From Bradyrhizobium diazoefficiens (GTDB lineage: Bacteria; Pseudomonadota; Alphaproteobacteria; Rhizobiales; Xanthobacteraceae): a DNA stretch of 64,000 bases. Positions within the stretch are counted from its first letter, which is position 1. Every line of letters begins with the position of its first letter. The notes under the pieces were generated by a model. The model was not told the origin of the DNA and did no database searches. It was given only the letters and a program-made list of their open reading frames with translations. The translations under genes and the position numbers were made by a program. The stretch covers positions 124,001 through 188,000 of the forward strand of contig NZ_JAENXS010000001.1 of the NCBI RefSeq assembly GCF_016612535.1, written 5' to 3'. Positions 8,486 through 17,302 of this stretch are shown here, piece after piece.

Positions 8486-10825
8486 CTATCCGGCCGCCCG
8501 CCTTGGCGTCAGATTGGCGGCGCTATCGGCCGCCGGCGCGACATGCATCAAAATGGTCTGAGTGGCGGATGCGACCTCGATGCCGTTCTGCTGGAAGCGC
8601 TGCTTCATGCGGCGGTTGAACTCGCGCTGGACCGGCCAGCGGCCGGCCTCGGTGCAGCGGATCTGGCCGACGATCGACACCATCGCGCCATCGACCTTGT
8701 CGATGCCCCAGAGATCGAGATCGCCGCGGATCAAGGGGCGGAATTCGCTCTCGCGGCGCATCTCGTCGACGATGTCCTTGAGGATCTGGCCGGCGCGGTC
8801 GGTGTCTTCCTTGTAGGCGACATTGACGCTGACGGAGGCATTGCCGGCGCCGCGGCTGGCATTGGTGATGGTCGTCACCGCGCTGAACGGTACGATGTGC
8901 ACGGCGCCGTCACCAGCGCGCAGCCGAATGGTGCGGATCGAGACATTCTCGACCACGCCTGACAGTCCCGACACGCTGACGGTATCGCCGACCTGGACCG
9001 TGTTCTCCAAGAGCAGGAACAGGCCGGTGATGAGATCCTGCACCAGCTTCTGCGAACCGAAGCCGATCGCAATGCCGACGATACCGGCACCCGCGAGCAG
9101 CGGGGCGACATTGACGCCGATTTCGCTGAGCGCGGTGAGGCCGACGATGGTGGCGATCAGGCACAGAAGTGCGGTCCGCAACATCGGCTGGAAGGTGCGC
9201 AGGCGCGCCGCGCGGGCATAATGCCCGTCGCGCGACAGCGTATTGATCTGCCGGTCCAGCAGCGCATTGCTGGCCTCCCAGATCGCCGCGGCGATCACAA
9301 CAGCGATGCCGATCGTCGCCACCGCCGAGATCAGCCGGCTGCCGATCTGGCCGCCATAGAACCAGACGATGGCATCGACGCCCCAGACCTCGAGCACGGC
9401 GACGAAACCGATAAAGGCAATCACGCTCGATACGATCTTGCGCAGCAGCGGCAGATAACGATTGGCGCGGATCTCCAGTCCGGGAAAGCGCTGGAGGATT
9501 TCCGGCTGGATGCGGAAGCCGCGGTCGATCAGGCTCAGCGTCACCATGATCGCAATCCGCGTGATCAGCACCACTGCGACGGTGCCGACGAAATATTGCA
9601 GCAGCAGCGAATAGCCGTTGCGGATGTTCAGCGCCCAGACCGCCCACAGCGCCAGATCGAGCGCGATGGCAAGATAATGCCAGCCGCCGGCGATGCGGTT
9701 GCGCAGGCGCGCCGCGAGCCCTTGCCGGTCGGCCGGCGCGCGGATGGCATCGGCGACCTGGTGGCGGCATTGCAGGATGATGACGACGATAAAGAGGTGC
9801 ACGACCAGCATCACCATGCGCACCAGCGCCGCGTAGCCGCCGCGGTGCAGGCCGAGCAGCAGCGCCACATTGGCGAAGGCGATGCCGGACACGGCGACGC
9901 CGACGATGCGGCGCGCCCAGATCTCGATATAGGCCGCCGTCTCGGCGCGCACCGGAAACAAGCCGAAGGGTCCTGCCAGCGCGCGGACGACACAGATGAG
10001 ACCGCGCGAGAACGCATAGGCGTTGACCACCGCGAGGATCACGAGGCGGACGGTTGCAGGCTCGCCGATCTCGGTTCCGAGCAGTGCGGTCGCAAGGCTG
10101 ACGAAAACGACCACCGGGAGCAGTTCGAGCAGCAGCCGCCCCAGCACGAAGGGCAGCCGCAGCAACAATTGCCAGACGCGCGCGAGGCTGTGCCGGCGCT
10201 TGTGCAAGTCCGGCGAAGGGGTGACATCGGCGACCGATGACGGCGGATCGGCAATGGGCAGCACCTCGACCGGCAGGCGCGCCGTCTGCGGCATGCGTCC
10301 TTCGAGAAACGCAACCGGACGCCGGATCAGGCGGACAATCACCCATTCGGCCGCAAGCGCACAGCCGAACACCAGCGCCAGCTTCCAGGCGATCTCGATC
10401 AGCAGATTATAGGCGTCGGGATCATTCGCGGTCCGTACGATCCAATAGTAGAACGCCGGGAAATGCGTGAGCGTCCGCGCCATGCCGGCGACATCGCGGG
10501 AGATCTCGCCGATCTGCTCGGATACCGTGAGCAGAAGCTGCGCGCCGAGGCCGTCGGCCGACAGCGGGATCGGCGATTTCGATTCAGGCGCCGGCGGCGC
10601 GGGCTGCTGCTGGCTCGACGCGTTGGCAATCGCGCGGAGCGTGTCGATCATCTGCGCGCGTTTCTGGTCGTCCTGAAGCGTCTCCAGCGCGCGCCTGGCT
10701 TCATCAGGCGACAGCGCGGCAGCATTGCTGGCGGCCGGCGCAGTCGGCTCGGCGCGGACGCTGGGGACGGAGGAGATGGCCAGGAAGATGGCGGTGAGAA
10801 GCGCCGGGACAAGCTTATGCGACAC
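8486..10825 (-). CDS. MscS-family mechanosensitive channel, large form
   Basis: 779 aa from GTG 10825, with a signal peptide (HKLVPALLTAIFLAISSVPS, cleaved near VRA). A periplasmic/helical region is followed by about ten hydrophobic segments. The C-terminal third is MscS-like: the pore helix and beta domain appear as GAGIVGIAIGFGSQKLVQDL, then FLLLENTVQVGDTVSV and the VENVSIRTIRLR motif. Such channels open on membrane tension to release solutes after osmotic downshock. The long N-terminus places it with the multi-helix MscS relatives rather than minimal MscS. The GTG start is preferred over upstream in-frame codons because the signal peptide begins there with AAGGAAT upstream. Confidence 0.85.
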   Translation of the reverse strand: MSHKLVPALLTAIFLAISSVPSVRAEPTAPAASNAAALSPDEARRALETLQDDQKRAQMIDTLRAIANASSQQQPAPPAPESKSPIPLSADGLGAQLLLTVSEQIGEISRDVAGMARTLTHFPAFYYWIVRTANDPDAYNLLIEIAWKLALVFGCALAAEWVIVRLIRRPVAFLEGRMPQTARLPVEVLPIADPPSSVADVTPSPDLHKRRHSLARVWQLLLRLPFVLGRLLLELLPVVVFVSLATALLGTEIGEPATVRLVILAVVNAYAFSRGLICVVRALAGPFGLFPVRAETAAYIEIWARRIVGVAVSGIAFANVALLLGLHRGGYAALVRMVMLVVHLFIVVIILQCRHQVADAIRAPADRQGLAARLRNRIAGGWHYLAIALDLALWAVWALNIRNGYSLLLQYFVGTVAVVLITRIAIMVTLSLIDRGFRIQPEILQRFPGLEIRANRYLPLLRKIVSSVIAFIGFVAVLEVWGVDAIVWFYGGQIGSRLISAVATIGIAVVIAAAIWEASNALLDRQINTLSRDGHYARAARLRTFQPMLRTALLCLIATIVGLTALSEIGVNVAPLLAGAGIVGIAIGFGSQKLVQDLITGLFLLLENTVQVGDTVSVSGLSGVVENVSIRTIRLRAGDGAVHIVPFSAVTTITNASRGAGNASVSVNVAYKEDTDRAGQILKDIVDEMRRESEFRPLIRGDLDLWGIDKVDGAMVSIVGQIRCTEAGRWPVQREFNRRMKQRFQQNGIEVASATQTILMHVAPAADSAANLTPRRAAG

Positions 10826-10889
10826 GCGGATTCCTTGACTTTTGTACCGGCCAGGCGATGTCGGGCATGGGTAGAAAAACGAACCCAGC

Positions 10890-11339
10890 TTAGTAGGTCC
10901 GCATAGCGAGATGCGGGATTCCAGCATCCATGAACTCAGACCCGCAAGCGACGAAGCCCAGCTTCTCATAGAGCCCAAGCTTGTCCGTCTGAGCCGCGAG
11001 GTAGAAGCGGTCCACGCCGTATGATCGGCACGCCGACATCGCGACTTCCATCATGCGTCTGGCAATGCCCGATCCACGGCTGTCGGCTCGAACGGCCACT
11101 CGACCAATCTTCGCGTGTTCCGGCAGGAACACAACGCGCAATGTGCCGATGACCTCACCTTCATGGATCGCGACAAAGTGCGTCGCGGCCGGATCGTATT
11201 CGTCGATCTCTTCCTCGACTGGCACCTCTTGCTCAATAACGAACACCTCGTGTCTCAACGCAAACGCGGCTTTGCCGAGCGCCGAGGCTGTGGGCACGCG
11301 AATGACGTGAACTTCGGGTGTTTGAGCCGGTGCTTGCAT
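10890..11339 (-). CDS. GNAT-family N-acetyltransferase (ElaA/YjcF-like)
   Basis: 149 aa from the ATG at 11339, preceded by AGGGATCAA. GNAT motifs are visible: LRHEVFVIEQEVP near the N-terminus, IGTLRVVFL (beta strands), the acetyl-CoA loop RVAVRADSRGSGIARRMME, and LYEKLGFV near the C-terminus. The RHEVFV pattern is typical of the ElaA/YjcF group, whose substrates are mostly unknown. It is 64 nt upstream of the MscS-like gene on the same strand and may be cotranscribed. The longer in-frame extension to 11546 is Cys/His-rich and looks non-coding. Confidence 0.8.
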   Translation of the reverse strand: MQAPAQTPEVHVIRVPTASALGKAAFALRHEVFVIEQEVPVEEEIDEYDPAATHFVAIHEGEVIGTLRVVFLPEHAKIGRVAVRADSRGSGIARRMMEVAMSACRSYGVDRFYLAAQTDKLGLYEKLGFVACGSEFMDAGIPHLAMRTY

Positions 11340-12053
11340 TTGATCCCTGCTGCCACTGGCGTTTGAGGCCGGACGGCCAATACGACTAAACCTTAAAAAA
11401 TGAAACGCGCCGGCAGCGGTCGAATCGTCACCGCACCAGGCGCATGCGTCATGTCGGATGCAGCTATTCGCCTCGATGGTGTGTCGGAAGTTTGCCGGTG
11501 AGGCGACAATCTCTTGGCATTTCCCGCAAGGCAGCGAATGCGCCAAAACGCACAGCGCCGGGCAGGTAGGGGCTCTGCCTTACTGATGCAGCCCTCTAGA
11601 CCTGTACCCGGCGTGCCGTTCGCGGTTTTGCCGCTATGCGATAGTCCGAACGAGCTCCATCGCACTTAACGCGGCTGGATTTGCGGAGGTGGAGTCATAG
11701 ACCTCCCCTTGCTCATGAGGTGGACGTTATGCGTCGCTTGTTTGCGACCACGGACATGCTCCTCCCGCGACATAAAACTGTCAAGCAAGGATCAATGGCC
11801 TGCGGATCACATTTGCACGCCAGTTCCGCGAGGACCGACTTACACCTGAGCACGGCACTGAGGAGCACCTGCGCGATGATGACATCATGCCCCTGTTTTG
11901 CCCGACGGGTCAACTTAGATTCTCTAATTCCGAATATTATTTGCGCCGGCGGTCAAGCCGTTGATTCGGCTGTCATCGGCTACTGTGCATGGGGTTGTTT
12001 TTCGAAACTCTTGTCGGTGACAGCGAGCACGCGGCCCTTTTGCCCAATGACTG
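11340..12053. other. 714-bp gene-poor region
   Basis: No convincing gene. A 167-codon frame on the plus strand (11681-12184) is rejected: it runs through a dispersed repeat and antisense into the ppk2 3' end. The only recognisable content is the two-block repeat at 11894-12004. A sequence at 11768-11785 (GCGACAT-AAAA-CTGTCAA) weakly resembles a Pho box, but no gene lies suitably placed for it. Confidence 0.5.
11894..12004 (+). repeat. two-block dispersed repeat, copy 1
   Basis: Block 1 (11894-11914) contains TTTTGCCCGACGGGTCAAC and block 2 (11981-12004) contains TACTGTGCATGGGGTTGT, with a 66-nt spacer between them. Both blocks recur, in the same order and relative orientation, on the minus strand at 53511-53605 with an unrelated 52-nt spacer. 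Translating it gives the artefactual peptide CPCFARRVN. Confidence 0.65.
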
Positions 12054-12983
12054 TCACCGATCCCGCTTCTTGCGCTGCTTCCCTTCCTTCTCGAGCGCCT
12101 TGCGGAATTCGTCGAACTCGGCCAGCGAGGCCTTATCGGTGCGAGGAAAGCGCAGGTCCAGTTTTTCCAGCGCCGCGACAATGACCGAGCCGATCACGAC
12201 GCGGGCGAACCATTTGTGGTCGGCGGGCACGACATACCAGGGCGCATGCGACGTCGCGGTGTGGCGCACGATGTCTTGATAAACCGCCTGGTAGCGCGGC
12301 CACAGCGCGCGCTCCTTGATGTCGCCCATCGAGAATTTCCACTGCTTGGCGGGAATCTCCAGCCGGTCGAGGAAGCGCTCGCGCTGCTCCTGCTTGGAGA
12401 CATTGAGAAAGAATTTCAGCACCAGGGTGCCGTTGCGGCAGAGATAGCGCTCGAAGGCGGAGATGTCCTCGAACCGCTCCTTCCAGATGTTCTTGGTGAC
12501 GAGACCTGACGGCAGCTTCTCCTTGGCGAGGATCTCCGGATGCACGCGCGTCACCAGGCATTCCTCGTAATGGGAGCGGTTGAAGATGCCGATACGGCCG
12601 CGCTCCGGCAACGCGATCACATGGCGCCAGAGGAAATCATGGTCGAGCTCCTTGCTGCTCGGCGCCTTGAAGGCGGACACCTCGCAGCCCTGCGGATTGA
12701 TGCCCTCGAAGATCGCCTTGATCGCGGAATCCTTGCCGGCGGCATCCATGGCCTGGAATATGATCAGGATCGACCAGCGATCCTGGGCGTAGAGCTTCTC
12801 CTGGAATTCGACCAGCCGCTTCTTGTTGGCGTCGAGAATGTCCTGCGCGCTCTCCTTGTCCAGATCTCCCTTCTCGCTGGTCTTGTAGTTTTTCAAGTGA
12901 AACTTGCCGGACCCGTCATGCCGAAATGGCGTGATGTAGCGGTCAAGTTCCTGGGCGAGCGATTTGGACGGCTTTCTGCTCAT
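12054..12983 (-). CDS. ppk2: polyphosphate kinase 2
   Basis: 309 aa, the size of one-domain PPK2 enzymes. The P-loop region is IIFQAMDAAGKDSAIKA (residues ~74-90), followed by the SFKAPSSKELDHDFLWR and GRIGIFNRSHYEE motifs and a lid segment (SKQEQRERFLDR). PPK2 enzymes transfer phosphate between polyphosphate and nucleotides; one-domain members often make ATP or GTP from the diphosphate, or from AMP in class III. Class cannot be set with certainty here. The start codon lies inside the end of livM (41-nt overlap), so translation may be coupled to that gene. The C-terminus is a Lys/Arg tail. Confidence 0.9.
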   Translation of the reverse strand: MSRKPSKSLAQELDRYITPFRHDGSGKFHLKNYKTSEKGDLDKESAQDILDANKKRLVEFQEKLYAQDRWSILIIFQAMDAAGKDSAIKAIFEGINPQGCEVSAFKAPSSKELDHDFLWRHVIALPERGRIGIFNRSHYEECLVTRVHPEILAKEKLPSGLVTKNIWKERFEDISAFERYLCRNGTLVLKFFLNVSKQEQRERFLDRLEIPAKQWKFSMGDIKERALWPRYQAVYQDIVRHTATSHAPWYVVPADHKWFARVVIGSVIVAALEKLDLRFPRTDKASLAEFDEFRKALEKEGKQRKKRDR

Positions 12984-13977
12984 GAGCGCGGGGCACCTTG
13001 CGTTGCGGCTTCAGTCGGTCGAGCAGGCTACCAAGAATGCCCTTGGGAAGGAATATGATGAAAAGCACCAGCAGCACGCCGTAGACGAGATTGTCCCAGC
13101 CGACCGCCCTGGTGCCGAAGCCGATGCGCAAGGTTTCCGCGAGCAGGATGGTGATGACGGCGCCGACGGTCGGACCGAGCGAAACGAACAGGCCGCCGAC
13201 GATGGCCGCGAACACCATCTGGAGCGACACTGCGATGCCGGAGACGGTGTCGGGCGTGATGAACATCTGGTACTGGCAATAGATTGCGCCGGCCAGCGCG
13301 GTCATCAAGGCGCTGATCAGGGTGATCTTGAGTTTTTCCGCGGTGACGTCGATGCCGGCGGCGGCAGCCGCGTCCTCGTCCTCCGAGATCGCCTCCAGCG
13401 CGTAGCAGCTCATGCTGCGGTCGACCAGGTGCCAGACAATGATCCCCCCGAGCCACACCGCAAGCGCGATCAGGTACCAGGTGGTCTTGTCGTCGAATTG
13501 CAGCGCGAGCAGCTTGTTGCCCGGCGCGCGGTTCGGTGTGTAACCGAGCGAGCCGCCGGTATAGTCCCGCGTCGCGGTGATGATTTGTAGCACGATGCCG
13601 GAGAGCGCGAGCGTCACCAGCACGAAATAATGCCCGGTGATGCGAAAGCGAAAACAGGGGTAGCCGACGATCAGCGCCAGCGCGGCGGCCGCGACCATGC
13701 CGACGGGAATGCCGATCCATGGCGACAGGCCGAGATGATTCCAGAGCAGCGCGGTGACATAGGCGCCGATCCCCATGAAGCCGCCATGCCCGAGCGAGAC
13801 CAGGCCGAACCGTCCCATCATCGACCACGATGTGTAAGCGAACGACCAGATCAGGATCAGCACCAGGATGTGCAGATGATAGGGATCGCGATAGACGAAG
13901 GGCAGCGCGACCAGCGCCGCCAGTCCTATCCCCCAAGCTGCAAGCCGCCGTTGCGCTGTCATCCCTTGTCCCATCAT
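12943..13977 (-). CDS. livM: branched-chain amino acid ABC transporter permease LivM
   Basis: 344 aa with about ten membrane segments. Family landmarks include LVSLGHGGFMGIGAYV near residue 60, the EAISEDEDAAAAAGI cytoplasmic loop that contacts the ATPase, and GLFVSLGPTVGAVI and LVLFIIFLPKG near the C-terminus. It forms the inner-membrane channel with LivH. The ATG at 13977 overlaps the livH stop by 4 nt and is preferred over the next codon (also ATG, 13974); upstream in-frame sequence belongs to livH in another frame. Its 3' end overlaps ppk2. Confidence 0.9.
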   Translation of the reverse strand: MMGQGMTAQRRLAAWGIGLAALVALPFVYRDPYHLHILVLILIWSFAYTSWSMMGRFGLVSLGHGGFMGIGAYVTALLWNHLGLSPWIGIPVGMVAAAALALIVGYPCFRFRITGHYFVLVTLALSGIVLQIITATRDYTGGSLGYTPNRAPGNKLLALQFDDKTTWYLIALAVWLGGIIVWHLVDRSMSCYALEAISEDEDAAAAAGIDVTAEKLKITLISALMTALAGAIYCQYQMFITPDTVSGIAVSLQMVFAAIVGGLFVSLGPTVGAVITILLAETLRIGFGTRAVGWDNLVYGVLLVLFIIFLPKGILGSLLDRLKPQRKVPRAHEQKAVQIARPGT

Positions 13978-14855
13978 CGGCGCCTCGCGAGCAGGCCCGC
14001 GGGCCGGATGAACATCATGACGATGAAGAAGGCGAAGGCGAGCACATAACCCCATTCGAGATCGGAGAACAGGCCGCCCAACGATATGATCTCGGCGAAA
14101 ACGAAGGCCGCGATGAAGCCGCCGATGAAATTGCCCAGACCCCCGAGCACGCAGATCAGGAAGGTGATCGGCCCGAAGGACAGCCCGACGAAGGGATGCA
14201 CGTCATATTGCAGCACCAGCAAACACGCAGCGAGTCCGGCCAGCCCACCGCCTATCGCCGAAGTAATGAGGTAGATCCGCTTCGTATCGACGCCCATCAG
14301 CGCCATGATCTGCCGGTCCTGCGAGATGGCGCGAATCGCCGTGCCGGTGAAGGTACGGGTCATAAACAAATAGACCGCGACCATGCCGACCAGTGCAGCC
14401 AGGAATGACAGAAGTCGCGCGTAACTAAAGTTCATGTCGCCGAAGGCGAGCACCGGCAGACGGATGCCGAGGTTGCGGAAGTCGATACCGAAGGCGACGG
14501 TGGCAAAGCTTTGCAGCACGAACAGCACGCCACCGGTCGCGAGCAGCTGGTTGATCGGCGGCGTCGTCAAGAGCGGCGCGATCACGAGATAATGCAAGAG
14601 AGCACCGAGCATCGCGACCAGCAGGATGGTCAGGGGCGCTGCGATGAAATAGCTGATGCCGTAATACTGCACCAGGAAATACATCGCGTACATGCCGATC
14701 ATCACCAGCTCGGCGTAGCAGATCCAGGTCACGTCGATGACGCCGAAGATCAGGTTCAGCCCGAGCGCGAGCAGTGCCAACACGCCGCCGAGCAGGATGC
14801 CGTTGATTACGGCCTCCAGCAGGTAGATGTCGAAAATGTCCAAAAACGCTTGCAT
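13974..14855 (-). CDS. livH: branched-chain amino acid ABC transporter permease LivH
   Basis: 293 aa and strongly hydrophobic, about eight membrane segments. It shows LivH features: INGILLGGVLALLALGLNLI at the N-terminus, the RAISQDRQIMALMGVD coupling loop, and a Gly-rich CVLGGLGNFIGGF segment. It forms the permease heterodimer with LivM. The gene starts 13 nt downstream of the livF stop. Real substrates of Liv systems in rhizobia range from branched-chain amino acids to other amides, so the ligand is an inference. Confidence 0.9.
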   Translation of the reverse strand: MQAFLDIFDIYLLEAVINGILLGGVLALLALGLNLIFGVIDVTWICYAELVMIGMYAMYFLVQYYGISYFIAAPLTILLVAMLGALLHYLVIAPLLTTPPINQLLATGGVLFVLQSFATVAFGIDFRNLGIRLPVLAFGDMNFSYARLLSFLAALVGMVAVYLFMTRTFTGTAIRAISQDRQIMALMGVDTKRIYLITSAIGGGLAGLAACLLVLQYDVHPFVGLSFGPITFLICVLGGLGNFIGGFIAAFVFAEIISLGGLFSDLEWGYVLAFAFFIVMMFIRPAGLLARRR

Positions 14856-14868
14856 GCCTGCACGCCCC

Positions 14869-15573
14869 TCACACCCCGAGATACGCTTCCCTGACCGTGC
14901 TGCTCGCCAGCATCTCGGCCGAGGTGCCCGAGGCGCGGATCGAGCCGGCCTCGATCAGATAGGCCCGGTCGACCACGCGCAACACCTGCTGCACGTTCTG
15001 CTCGACGATCAGCACCGTCAGCCCGCTGGCGCGGATCCGCTTCACCAGTTCGAACACCTGCTGCACCACGACCGGCGCCAGCCCTGCCGAGGGCTCGTCG
15101 AGCAGCAGGAGTTTTGGGCTCGACATCAGCGCGCGGCCGATCGCGCACATCTGCTGCTCGCCGCCGGACATGGTGCCGGCCATCTGATGGCGACGTTCCT
15201 TCAGCCGCGGAAACAGGTCGAACACGACCTCGAGCCGCTTGGCATAGTGGGCGCGCGCCTCCTTCATGAAGGCGCCCATCTTAAGATTGTCGTCGACCGA
15301 GAGCTGCGGAAACAGACGCCGGTTCTCCGGTACATGCGCGATGCCGAGGTTGACGATCTTGTGCGCCGGCGTCGCGAGGACATTGACCCCCTCCATCGCG
15401 ATCGACCCGCGCGAGGGACGGATCAGGCCGGAGATGACGCGCATCAGCGTGGTCTTGCCGGCGCCGTTAGGACCGATGACGCCCACGGCCTCGCCGGCCT
15501 TGACGTCGAGATCGACGTCGAACAGCGCCTGGAAGGTGCCATAGCCGGCGTTGACCGATCGCAGCTTCAGCAT
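14869..15573 (-). CDS. livF: branched-chain amino acid ABC transporter ATPase LivF
   Basis: 234 aa, the typical LivF length. Walker A is GPNGAGKTT, the signature is MSGGEQQM, Walker B is LLLLDEPSAGL, and the H-loop follows in LIVEQNVQQVL. The N-terminal LRSVNAGYG motif is characteristic of LivF rather than LivG. It sits 3 nt downstream of the livG stop, so the two ATPases should be made together and power the LivHM channel. Confidence 0.93.
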   Translation of the reverse strand: MLKLRSVNAGYGTFQALFDVDLDVKAGEAVGVIGPNGAGKTTLMRVISGLIRPSRGSIAMEGVNVLATPAHKIVNLGIAHVPENRRLFPQLSVDDNLKMGAFMKEARAHYAKRLEVVFDLFPRLKERRHQMAGTMSGGEQQMCAIGRALMSSPKLLLLDEPSAGLAPVVVQQVFELVKRIRASGLTVLIVEQNVQQVLRVVDRAYLIEAGSIRASGTSAEMLASSTVREAYLGV

Positions 15574-15576
15574 CGT

Positions 15577-16344
15577 CTAGCCTCCCGCTCGGCGGCGTGC
15601 TTCAGCGGCCGCAGCCTGCGTGGTCTCGGCATCGGTGCCGAGATAGACCTCGATGACGCGCGGATCGCTGGCGACCGCGCTCGGCATACCTTCCGAGATT
15701 TTCTCGCCGTGATCGAGCACCATGACGCGGTCGACGACGCGCATCAGCACGCCCATGATGTGCTCGACCCAGATGATGGTGATGCCGAGCTCGTCGCGGA
15801 TGTTGCGCAGCATGTCGGCCGCCTGGTCCATCTCGGCCTCGTCGAGACCGCCGAGGCTTTCGTCGGCGAGCAGCAGTTTTGGTGCAGTGGCGAGCGCTTT
15901 CGCGAGCTCGAGCTTCTTCAACCCGGCCGCGCCCAAGCCGTCGACGCTGGCGTGGCGATCCGTCGGCAGACCCACCATCGCGAGGGCGCGTTCGGCCGCC
16001 TCCTCTGCCTTGACGCGGCTGTGGCGACCCTGGCCGTAGAAACCGGCGAGCGCGACGTTCTCGAAAATGCTGAGGCGGCGGAACGGCCGCGGGATCTGGA
16101 AGGTGCGGCCGATGCCGCGGTTGATGATCCGGTGCGGAGCCAGGCCTGCGATCTCGGAGCCATCGAACAGGATCGATCCGGAGCTCGGCGCCAGCGTGCC
16201 GGAGAGCATGTTGAAGATCGTGCTCTTGCCCGAGCCGTTGGGGCCGATCAGGCCGAGGATCTCGCCCTGATCGACTTTGAACGAGACGTTGTTGACGGCG
16301 GTGAAGCCGCCAAACCGCTTCACCAGCCCGCTGACCTCCAGCAC
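15577..16344 (-). CDS. livG: branched-chain amino acid ABC transporter ATPase LivG
   Basis: 255 aa. Walker A is GPNGSGKST, followed by GRTFQIPRPF (a LivG hallmark in the Q-loop region). A DEAEM stretch follows Walker B, and WVEHIMGVLM contains the switch histidine. The C-terminal YLGTDAET end fits the LivG-type tail. The start is GTG at 16344. It is the first large gene of the livGFHM set; no periplasmic binding-protein gene is in or next to the operon, so that component must be encoded elsewhere or the permease shares one. Confidence 0.92.
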   Translation of the reverse strand: MLEVSGLVKRFGGFTAVNNVSFKVDQGEILGLIGPNGSGKSTIFNMLSGTLAPSSGSILFDGSEIAGLAPHRIINRGIGRTFQIPRPFRRLSIFENVALAGFYGQGRHSRVKAEEAAERALAMVGLPTDRHASVDGLGAAGLKKLELAKALATAPKLLLADESLGGLDEAEMDQAADMLRNIRDELGITIIWVEHIMGVLMRVVDRVMVLDHGEKISEGMPSAVASDPRVIEVYLGTDAETTQAAAAEARRRAGG

Positions 16345-16357
16345 CGACCCCGCTCCG

Positions 16358-16474
16358 TTAGCTCGCTTCCTCGGGCAACAGGATGAACTTACGCCACGCC
16401 CAAGTGGCCGAATGCATGACGGAGATCGCGATCAATAACCCACGTACCAAGCGGGCAGCCATGCGCAGGCGCAT
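16358..16474 (-). CDS. possible 38-aa leader ORF upstream of livG
   Basis: A 38-codon frame ends 13 nt before the livG start. Its ATG (16474) has one of the best ribosome-binding sites in the window, AGGGAGGT, five nucleotides upstream. The peptide is hydrophobic in the middle (VRGLLIAISVM) with basic N-terminal residues, so it could be a small membrane peptide or a leader. It is not notably rich in Leu/Ile/Val in the way of an attenuation peptide. No family recognised. Confidence 0.35.
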   Translation of the reverse strand: MRLRMAARLVRGLLIAISVMHSATWAWRKFILLPEEAS

Positions 16475-16567
16475 CTAAACCTCCCTGGACGATTGTGCAT
16501 TGCAATTTTTTGCTTTTGCTTTTTCGCCATCACATGGGCTGGGCCGCACGATGTCAAGCCTCGCGCG

Positions 16568-17272
16568 TCAGCGCGAGGCGAACTGCTGCGCGATGAAGGC
16601 CGTAACAAATCGCGGCATGGTCGGCGTAAGATCATCCATCCCGCGTACGAGATGGATAGCCGAGAGCTCCGGCTCGTCCTGAGCAGCCAGGTTGGCTTCG
16701 ATCCGCGCGCGAACCGCCTCGCCCGGCATGTCCAGGTTGAGAATCTGCATCATTGCAATCGAGAGGCCGGTGACGACACAGTGCCAGTCCGCCTCCGCTG
16801 AATAATCGGCGGGGGTGAGGCCGGTCTCCTCCTCGATTTCGCGGACGACGCTGCCGGGGATGTCGAGCGTGCTCTCCCTGATATCGTTGAGGTCGGGCGT
16901 GCCGGACGGGAAGTAGATGCGCCCTGGATTGGCCGTGTGATGCGCCATCTCGCCCATCACGAAGGCACCGTCGGAAGCGCGCAACGCCCCCATGCCGAAA
17001 CCGTTGAACACGGTAGGATCGGGAAAGCCCCAGTCGCGCCAGGCCAGGAAGCTCGCGAAATCCGTCTCGAAATAGGTCGCAGCGAGATGACCGCCCGTGA
17101 AGACGGCATCGCGCCCGAGCAGCACTCGCCCGTTCCAGATTTTCGGCCGCGCGCATTGTTGCTCAGCGAAATGCGCCGCGATCTCGGCGCGGCGCTCCTC
17201 GGCGAACGGCCAGACGACGGGGCGTACGGCAAGATCGAGCGTCGTGACGCGATGAATGGTCGATGACGTCAT
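16568..17272 (-). CDS. NUDIX hydrolase
   Basis: 234 aa. A NUDIX box is present around residues 140-165 in a slightly relaxed form: it begins at SGTPDLND and contains the core REIEEETGLTP, where the REUxEE glutamates bind the metal. NUDIX enzymes hydrolyse nucleoside diphosphates linked to another group; the substrate here is not evident. It follows the ABC binding-protein gene by 30 nt, so it is probably the last gene of that operon. The ligand of the transporter may be related to the enzyme substrate, but this is an inference. Confidence 0.8.
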   Translation of the reverse strand: MTSSTIHRVTTLDLAVRPVVWPFAEERRAEIAAHFAEQQCARPKIWNGRVLLGRDAVFTGGHLAATYFETDFASFLAWRDWGFPDPTVFNGFGMGALRASDGAFVMGEMAHHTANPGRIYFPSGTPDLNDIRESTLDIPGSVVREIEEETGLTPADYSAEADWHCVVTGLSIAMMQILNLDMPGEAVRARIEANLAAQDEPELSAIHLVRGMDDLTPTMPRFVTAFIAQQFASR

Positions 17273-17302
17273 GGACGTCCGACTACCAAGCCTTCGCGTC
17301 AG

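Noticed and set aside
11768..11785. Possible second Pho box (GCGACAT-AAAA-CTGTCAA)
   Set aside because: Its left half-site matches at only four of seven positions and no gene is placed to use it.
11681..12184. 167-codon plus-strand ORF
   Set aside because: It spans the dispersed repeat and is antisense to the end of ppk2; composition is not protein-like.
14827..16386. 519-codon plus-strand ORF
   Set aside because: Antisense to livF and livG, whose ATPase motifs are intact on the other strand.
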